Assembly: GCA_027405735.1 (NCBI GenBank)
Contig: JAPEHQ010000023.1
Location: 310,001-374,000, forward strand
From: Mucor racemosus
Lineage: Eukaryota > Mucoromycota > Mucoromycetes > Mucorales > Mucoraceae
Length of the DNA stretch: 64,000 bases
Reading direction: 5' to 3'
The stretch's first letter is position 1; each line of letters starts with the position of its first letter. Made by a program: the position numbers and the translations under genes. A model generated the notes under the pieces. It saw only the letters and a list, made by a program, of their open reading frames with translations, was not told where the DNA came from and searched no databases. Below are positions 58,022 through 64,000 of this stretch, in pieces.

Positions 58022-59306
58022 TTATTCAGTGGCAGTAGTGGTATCTTCATGGGTATTTGCGTTTGATAATTTTTCAATTATTGAAAATGTATCACAGCAA
58101 ATACTAGAGCAAAATCGATATAATACAGGTATATGATGATTTCCAAGTACATTTCTCCATACAATTTCTTCAATATCAGGTGAATGAAATAAAATCCGAC
58201 AATTTTCGCAATTATTTATATGAGAAATTGATTTAAATCGGTCGACGATATTATTTGGTATAATTTTACTATTTTCTGTCAATACATTTGATGCTTCTTT
58301 TAACAACGTTCTTGTCGAGATTTCGACTAGAGATCGAATAGTCGAGAATTTTGTGCGTTGTCTATGAGATAAATCTTTCGGTAATGGAATATATGGATTT
58401 GGAAATAAAGATACAGTGGATAATCTATTTAGACGCAACAATTCTGCAGGTATTTGTTTCTACATACATGTACACATGATTCGAGGTTGTTAGGATCTTT
58501 TAGATATAAATGTATTGAATTTTATATATACCAGCTGGTTATTCCCTAATGAAAGTTCTACTAAATTCTCGAGCAAAGCGATTTCAGGTGGAATAACTTT
58601 TAAACGATTGTTTCCTATAGTTTCATTTAGAATAAATGCATGTAAAATAAAAGGAAAAAGTCAACTTACTCAAGCTTAATACAGTTAGATTTTTCAACGC
58701 AAACAATACAGGGTTAATAGACTGTAATTCGTTATTATACAAATAGACCTGTAATGAAGCTACTTTGACTATATCATTATGAAGCACTGTAACATATTGA
58801 AGCTCTCCTATTTCATCCGGTATTTCAGTTAGACCTATATTACTAATAAAATGTAAATAAAAAAAGAAAAAAAAAGAAAGTAATTCATAAAAATGAATAT
58901 ATTACCTTATATCAACTTCATCAACTCCATTATCTATAGTTGCATCAATAGCTCGACGTACTTTATCAAAGGGTGTTTCAGTACTTAATTTTCGTCGAAA
59001 CAATTCTCTGGTGTTTATATCCCAGCTTAAAGAATTCATGCGAACTCTTTTTCTATCTTCTGAATCATTTTCATGATCAAGTTCAAGTGATTGAATACCA
59101 CTTTCTCCACTACTACTCTGACTGCTGAGACTACTGGCAATGAATAGTTCATTATCTGCTTTTAAAAAATAATTTTTAATCGATGGTGCAATAGGAATTT
59201 GTTCTTGACGAGGAAATTGTGGTAAATAATCTTCATCTTCCGAAGCATCTGTATCATTCCAGTCAACTGGATCATATGCATCATTTTGTATAGATGGATA
59301 AAGCAT
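58022..59306 (-). CDS. Leucine-rich repeat protein with C-terminal cysteine module
   Basis: Exons 59306-58906, 58842-58670, 58614-58532 and 58459-58022 splice in frame to 364 residues. The N-terminal ~110 residues are acidic and Ser-rich (DWNDTDASEDEDYLPQFPR). About five leucine-rich repeats follow (residues about 130-245: GLTEIPDEIGELQYV, YLYNNELQSINPVLFALKNL, NRLKVIPPEIALLENLVEL, NQLKQIPAELLRLNRLSTV), the plant/SDS22-like EIP..I..L form. The C-terminus has CENCRILFHSPDIEEIVW, then RFCSSICC, a C..C...C..C pattern that could bind zinc and is seen in fungal LRR proteins of unknown function. The family is a protein-interaction scaffold; the partner is unknown. No signal peptide or membrane span, so cytosolic or nuclear. 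Confidence 0.85.
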
Positions 59307-60202
59307 TTAAAAGAAAAAAGAAAAAGGAAAAAAGAGGAAAGAAAGGGAAAAAAAGGAAAAGGAAAAATAACAAAAAAAAGTCATGACAGATATTTTATGT
59401 GAAAAAGAACTCACTATATCGCATTTGTATGTAATAATAAGGTTGGAAAACGCCCAAACTTGGCAGACCTGTGCAATAATGATTTGAGCGCCGAAGTGCT
59501 CATTTTCTATATTTTATTATATATCGCAGTGTTTCCACTTGAAATTCAGACATTTCAGGACGAATTTTGGACGACTGTAATTATATATTGAGACAAAGGC
59601 CTAACGAAATGTAGACACAACGAGCAATAAATTTCAGACAAATAAGGCGTTGTTTTTAGACGCTAGTTGGCTAACATAAAATATCATTTTTTATAGAGAA
59701 TCTTATTAGCTACAAGATTTCTCTCTCTGATTTGGGCTTTTCTCATGTAACAATGGCTTCCAATAGTACCCATATTGAGTAGATTTTGTTTCAAAATTAC
59801 TCCATTATTTGGTAACGACATGTTTTCCTAAAGGATTGCTCTCCACTCGTATGTCCCAAGACAAATGTTTGTTTATTCCAGAACGTTTATTCACTCTTCA
59901 TCACGGTTTACGATTTGGATCGATCTTGGTGTTGCATGGAGGTCTCCAAAGAAGTAGGTGATTATTTGTTAACACTATGGAATGTCTTTTCTAAATCTCC
60001 TTTTTCTACTTTTCTTTTATATTCATCTCAAATCAATTCTCTGCTTTTGCCAAGCTTAATCTCATTTGGTCTCAAATCACATTCTCATTCCATCCACACT
60101 TTACTCTCATTTAGTTCCAAATTTTATTTTATTTCATCCAAAAAAATAATAATAATTTCGGCTGAATTTAAGGTGAATAAACCGTACTATGGTAGAATTT
60201 AA
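59307..60202. other. Intergenic region, no gene seen
   Basis: Purine-rich stretch (59310-59380, G/A) just upstream of the LRR gene on its coding strand side, then AT-rich sequence. An open frame near 59915-60202 on the plus strand is low-complexity Ser/Leu/Phe translation overlapping the flank of the hydrolase gene and is not believed. Confidence 0.4.
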
Positions 60203-61403
60203 TTACCAACCAAGCAAAGCAATGTTATCGTACACTGCTTCTGCTATTTTTGAATGAATTTGAGTCGTAGGATGTAATTCATTCCACCAAATCTTGCTAT
60301 TTAGAAAATATTAATACATTATTACATGCAAAACACATTGCAGGTCTTACTCTCCGCAATTCGAATTTCCGCCACAATCAACTCTTGCATTTCTCTGCAA
60401 TTCTTTTTGACTATATAGTCTCTCAAATAACTGATATGTATCAAAAAATGATGCATCAACATTAGATTTATCAGCTTTAAATTTATCCAATGTCTCTTCA
60501 AGTACTGTATTATAATATTTTACAAGGTCATTGAATGCTTGTTTCGTATCAGCTGGCTTATCATAATACATTGGAATGAGATCCAATGGGATTAAACCTA
60601 CAAGCATGATATATTTTGCACCTCCAGAATAAAGCCGTTGCTATTATAAAGTAGTATATTAGCTGTCTTCATTAATATAAAATACTAAAATACTTACCAT
60701 ATCACTGCCAATGGAAGTAGCTATTTTTTCAACCATGTCCTTCCTGGTAGAGTCATCATCCTCTTCCTCAAACAGAAGCCTTATATCATTCACACCTGTC
60801 CATAAGACATATAATGATGTATCTTTAGGCTCTATCGCTGCGCTAGAAGCCAAAAAGCGAGTAATTTGATGGCGCATATCGATAGAACTTGGGTGAGCAA
60901 CCAAATCCTTTAATATATTAGTTTAGTATAAAGTCCATTCCAAACTATTTGTATATACTCATTACATTGCTTGCAGTTGCACCTGATTGCGCAAAATCGT
61001 ATAGAGCAGCATCACTCATTAATCTAGATAAATACTCTACCCACATTATGCCGTTTGTGGAACGTTTAATCTGAAATTTCGAAATTTAATATTTCAGTTT
61101 AGACATTTAGAATTAACATTACCGTCTTGATTGTATCTGGATGTAAGCTAAATAAAATATCAGCATGTATGCAAATATATCAGATTTATATGAAACATAC
61201 TTTTCCTCGTCAAAATCAGTTGCATTATCGGCAAAAAAATCTTTAAGCGATCCATTAGCTGTATAAGAATCTCCAAAAGCAAAAATAGTATTGAATTTTG
61301 ACACTGATCTTTTTAAGTAACTGCTATACGAAACGACACTTGCTTGAACAACTACGACACTATGAAATAAATAGTAGAAAACAAAATAATAAATAAACCT
61401 CAT
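60203..61403 (-). CDS. Secreted SGNH/GDSL hydrolase, with Asn at the catalytic Asp position
   Basis: Lipase/acetylesterase-like enzyme of the GDSL family. Six exons by eye (61403-61201, 61147-61123, 61070-60966, 60907-60698, 60640-60351, 60296-60203) give 308 residues. The N-terminus MRFIYYFVFYYLFHSVVVVQ is a signal peptide. Family blocks: I, IFAFGDSYTANG with the nucleophile Ser (about residue 46); II, DFAQSGATASN with the oxyanion Gly; III, LYVLWTGVNDI with the oxyanion Asn; V, KIWWNELHPTTQIH with the catalytic His. In block V the usual Asp three residues before His is Asn. The enzyme probably acts outside the cell on cell-wall or plant-derived esters; substrate unknown. A second exon of only 25 nt is required to keep the frame. 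The neighbour at 61964 also encodes a secreted protein, transcribed in the same direction. Confidence 0.9.
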
Positions 61404-61963
61404 TGCTCTTGTTGTACTGTTTTCACAAGTTTATTATAAACGGGTTTCTTCCACAGAACTCAAAAAAGCCTTGATTGAAAAAAGGAAGCAGACAGGGATT
61501 TTATACAGCAAAAATATAGATTTCAGTTAAACGTTTTTTAAGCTTCTCCTTGATTTCATAAATGCACTTTTGCGTATTTTTTATGTATACATGTATGATT
61601 ACCTGTATTCTCCTGTTGTAAAAATAATTCTATATTTAGCAATACTCCCCTTTTTTTTAATAAACATTTCCACGACATTTTGTGTTTAGAAATTCAGGAG
61701 ACACTTAGATATTTGATTGTCCTTGGTAACTACAAGAATATACATAAGAAATGCGTAAGGATAAATATTTACAAAAATATGAATCAATAGAATTACTAAA
61801 TATACGAACTCTTATATTTAAAATAGTTGATTTTATTATATATGTTTTGCTCGAAGGATTAAATGATATGAAAATAAATATAATGACAATTTTTTGAAAA
61901 ATTAGATACTGATGCCTATATACGGTATACACTAAGGCACATTGTTCCCTACAATAATAGGGC
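61404..61963. other. Intergenic region between two secreted-protein genes
   Basis: About 560 bp, AT-rich. Holds the promoter of the hydrolase (CT- and A-rich) and the 3' flank of the repeat protein. No gene recognised. Confidence 0.4.
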
Positions 61964-62626
61964 TTAAAGACCAGAAGTAACACCATTTAAAGGTAAACTT
62001 CCAGCAATGCCTGTAACTTTATCTGTTGGAAGACCAGAACCAGCAATACCAGCAATGCCTGTAACTTTATCTGTTGGAAGACCAGAACCAGCAATACCAG
62101 CAATTGCACCAGTGGGAAGACCACCTTTAGTTACGCCACCGGCAAGATCAGTAACTGAATCAGTGGGTAAACCTGTAGCACCACCTGCAGCAATACTGGT
62201 AACTGTGTCAATTGGTAATCCTGAGGTAAGGGCGTCAGTAGCAGGCAATCCACCAGCAAGTAAACCAGCTACAGGTAATCCTTTTGTAGCACCACCAAGA
62301 GCACCAGTTACAGCTTCAGTTGGAAGTGCACTGCCTTCCTTTTCTTCTTCTTCTTTTTTACCGCCGGCAGCAGCAGGTTCGCCAGCTTTACCACCTTTAC
62401 CGCCTTTACCTTTGGGAGCAGGAGGGACGTCTTCATTGCCTTCATCTTCTTCACCTTCCTCTTCTGAACGACGAACGACCTTACTGTTGGCATAACCGAT
62501 GTTAGAAGTAAATCTATCAACAGCTACATCTCTATGATTAATAGCATCTTTGATAGAGGGTGTAGGGGCAGCAAATGAAACATTGGTAAGAGCAAGAGCA
62601 GCAACAATTAATAATGTGAAACGCAT
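61964..62626 (-). CDS. Secreted Gly-Leu-Pro repeat protein, 220 aa
   Basis: Signal peptide MRFTLLIVAALALTNVSFAA with likely cleavage after SFA-A. A pro-region ends in KVVRR (about residues 49-53), a Kex2-type processing site, followed by an acidic stretch (SEEEGEEDEGNED) and a Lys/Gly region (KGKGGKGGKAGEPAAAGGKK). The C-terminal ~120 residues are degenerate repeats of GLPTDxVTxIAG-type (e.g. GLPIDTVTSIA, GLPTDSVTDLAG, GLPTDKVTGIAG twice). There are no cysteines in the mature part. Low-complexity secreted proteins of this kind are often cell-wall or matrix components, but no family is recognised. Single exon, complete, with a leader rich in AT upstream. Confidence 0.8.
   Translation of the reverse strand: MRFTLLIVAALALTNVSFAAPTPSIKDAINHRDVAVDRFTSNIGYANSKVVRRSEEEGEEDEGNEDVPPAPKGKGGKGGKAGEPAAAGGKKEEEEKEGSALPTEAVTGALGGATKGLPVAGLLAGGLPATDALTSGLPIDTVTSIAAGGATGLPTDSVTDLAGGVTKGGLPTGAIAGIAGSGLPTDKVTGIAGIAGSGLPTDKVTGIAGSLPLNGVTSGL
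62001..62096. repeat. Perfect 48-bp tandem duplication inside the secreted repeat protein
   Basis: 62001-62048 and 62049-62096 are identical, encoding 16 residues twice (with GLPTDKVTGIAG). The duplication is in frame and recent, showing that the repeat region grows by slippage or unequal exchange. Confidence 0.9.
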
Positions 62627-64000
62627 TTTGTATGATTATAAATATAGATTTATATTTTGTTGAAAAGTAAAAAGGAAAGTGGCGAAATATCAACTGCTTA
62701 TATAGTGCTCTTGTCAAGAGATAGAGAGACAGGCAATCAATATTCAAATAACATGTAATGCATGTACATGTGTATAGCGTATCCCGTATTTTACAAGAAA
62801 AAAGAAAAGGTTAGGCTTGCTGCCATAATATTTAAAGATAGGAGCAAATGATCTACACGGTCGAAACATTTACCTTTATTGCTTTTGATTTATTTTGACT
62901 AAAGCACTTGGTTGCAAAAGATACATGATTTCCCCCCTGTAGATCTCTTTTTTAAGCTTTCTGTTTATCATAAAACAAACATTCAGCAACAGATTTAACA
63001 TATTAAATAATGGCAGGTTTTTATAGTACTTATCTGTACCAGATCGTTTTCTTTGATTGTGTTGATATGTACCGAATGAATGAATGAAATATTCGTATTA
63101 GATATGCCAACAGTTATTTACTTTGTGCTCTTATTATCAATGCAAAGTTCCTTGATTTATGCATTGTCAATCAAGTAAACAGCAGTTATGCTGTGTTTTT
63201 GTTGTCTAATCAACTCTTTTTTTGTTCTAGCTAAAAAAATTACCAAGACAGGTTGAGGAGGTGGTTGCTGTTTTTGTTATCAATCAACTTTCTTTATTCG
63301 ATTATTGCGCAATCCCAAAAAAAAAGAAAAAGTACTAGTTTTGAGCATCCTGTAATGTATGTATACACCTGCTTTTCCTAAATACAAGCATATAAACTAA
63401 ACTTACGCTCAAAAAAATTGTAACATTCAAACAAATAACGGGCATGTCTTCTCACACTATATATTTTGTTCAAGCACAAATAATTGAAATACTTGTAGCA
63501 AATTTTGTTGTTCAAATAACTGCAAATTTCCGGTTATATAAATTTTATCATGCTAAATCTGTACGCCAATTGCATTAGACTTATGCAAGAACTGCACCTT
63601 ACAGTATTATAATATGTGCTTAGAATAATCTCTTGCATTGTGTCTTCATCTGTAGAATATTCTTAAGGCGCTCTTATGATGGTACGTTAAGAAAGAAAGG
63701 CAATAGCTGGCCTCAAAACAACTTTTTACAAAACAATATTGCATGCGAATCCAGCTGAAACAAACGAATTTTTTAGTCAAGAAAAAAACCAAATAATTCC
63801 AAATAAATCAATCTGGTAGTTAGTGTAGTATCAAGAGATCCATAAAATCGTATAAAAGTAATGCCAAATTATTTATTGATAGAGAAACGTGCGACGAAAT
63901 GTCGTTGGTTTCACGAAAATGGCATAATTTGGCGCTTTAAAGAACGCATTTTGTGTGGTACAAGATATTACGAGAGCTCAAATGTATACCAAACTATTTC
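62627..64000. other. Intergenic right end of window, no gene seen
   Basis: About 1.4 kb, AT-rich. Upstream region of the secreted repeat protein, then featureless sequence. Near the end, ATGCCAAATTAT (about 63861-63872) and GGCATAATTTGGC (about 63920-63932) form a small inverted repeat of unknown meaning. No RNA gene recognised. Confidence 0.35.

Noticed and set aside
59915..60202. Plus-strand 95-codon frame
   Set aside because: Low-complexity Ser/Leu/Phe translation ending at the 3' end of the hydrolase gene; no motif or homologous copy.
62001..62096. CRISPR-like direct repeat
   Set aside because: Two head-to-tail copies without spacers, inside a coding region of a eukaryote.
62007..62495. 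Plus-strand 162-codon Pro/Ser-rich frame
   Set aside because: Antisense shadow of the Gly-Leu-Pro repeat protein, which has a signal peptide and proper start.
1..64000. tRNA, 5S rRNA or spliceosomal RNA genes
   Set aside because: Read for B-box-like GGTTCRANTCC, 5S and U6 core words on both strands by eye; none found. A covariance-model scan would be decisive.

Overview
The window is nuclear DNA of a fungus, most likely an early-diverging mould of the Mucoromycota (Mucorales-like). The evidence is AT-rich DNA, many short GT-AG introns of about 50 to 75 nt, compact housekeeping genes of fungal type (PHO84-like phosphate transporter, EFL1/Ria1, PTC7-like PP2C, eL19, adenylosuccinate lyase), and a NELF-B homologue, a factor absent from the model yeasts. 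The assignment rests on gene content and style, not on a marker gene. I found no tRNA, rRNA or CRISPR array.

Layout: 1-2731 holds two head-to-head stomatin-like (SPFH) genes. 3100-9310 is a repeat cluster built around a 1635-bp inverted repeat with a 2109-bp spacer; the arms matched wherever compared. 9311-12380 has no gene but holds a degenerate ~177-bp tandem array. 12395-16900 has a repeat split by an intact pogo/Tigger-type DNA transposon, then a copy of an unidentified element (family C). 17759-28590 carries adenylosuccinate lyase, a phosphate transporter, a C2H2 zinc-finger protein and an F-box protein that also has ZnF-UBP-like and DUSP-like regions, with long AT-rich gaps. 28990-37170 is a second repeat island made of joined modules (families B, D, E, F, C) and a solo LTR. 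37309-43019 has NELF-B and EFL1 in tandem. 43215-53340 is a third repeat island, with a young 6.7-kb chromodomain Ty3/gypsy retrotransposon nested in an older solo LTR. 53585-62626 is gene-dense on the minus strand: a small secreted protein, PTC7-like phosphatase, ribosomal protein eL19, an LRR protein, a secreted SGNH hydrolase and a secreted Gly-Leu-Pro repeat protein.

The genes do not form one pathway. Themes are ribosome biogenesis and translation (EFL1, eL19), transcription elongation (NELF-B), ubiquitin-linked turnover (F-box protein), phosphate uptake and phosphatase signalling, and secretion. The three repeat islands share the same families. One of these, family E, carries in every copy a decayed fragment that reads like the C-terminal WD40 part of a cytoplasmic dynein intermediate chain. 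The items most worth a second look are the fungal NELF-B, the F-box/ZnF-UBP/DUSP architecture, the inverted repeat and the captured dynein fragment. All gene models were spliced by eye, checked for reading-frame continuity, and lack transcript support.
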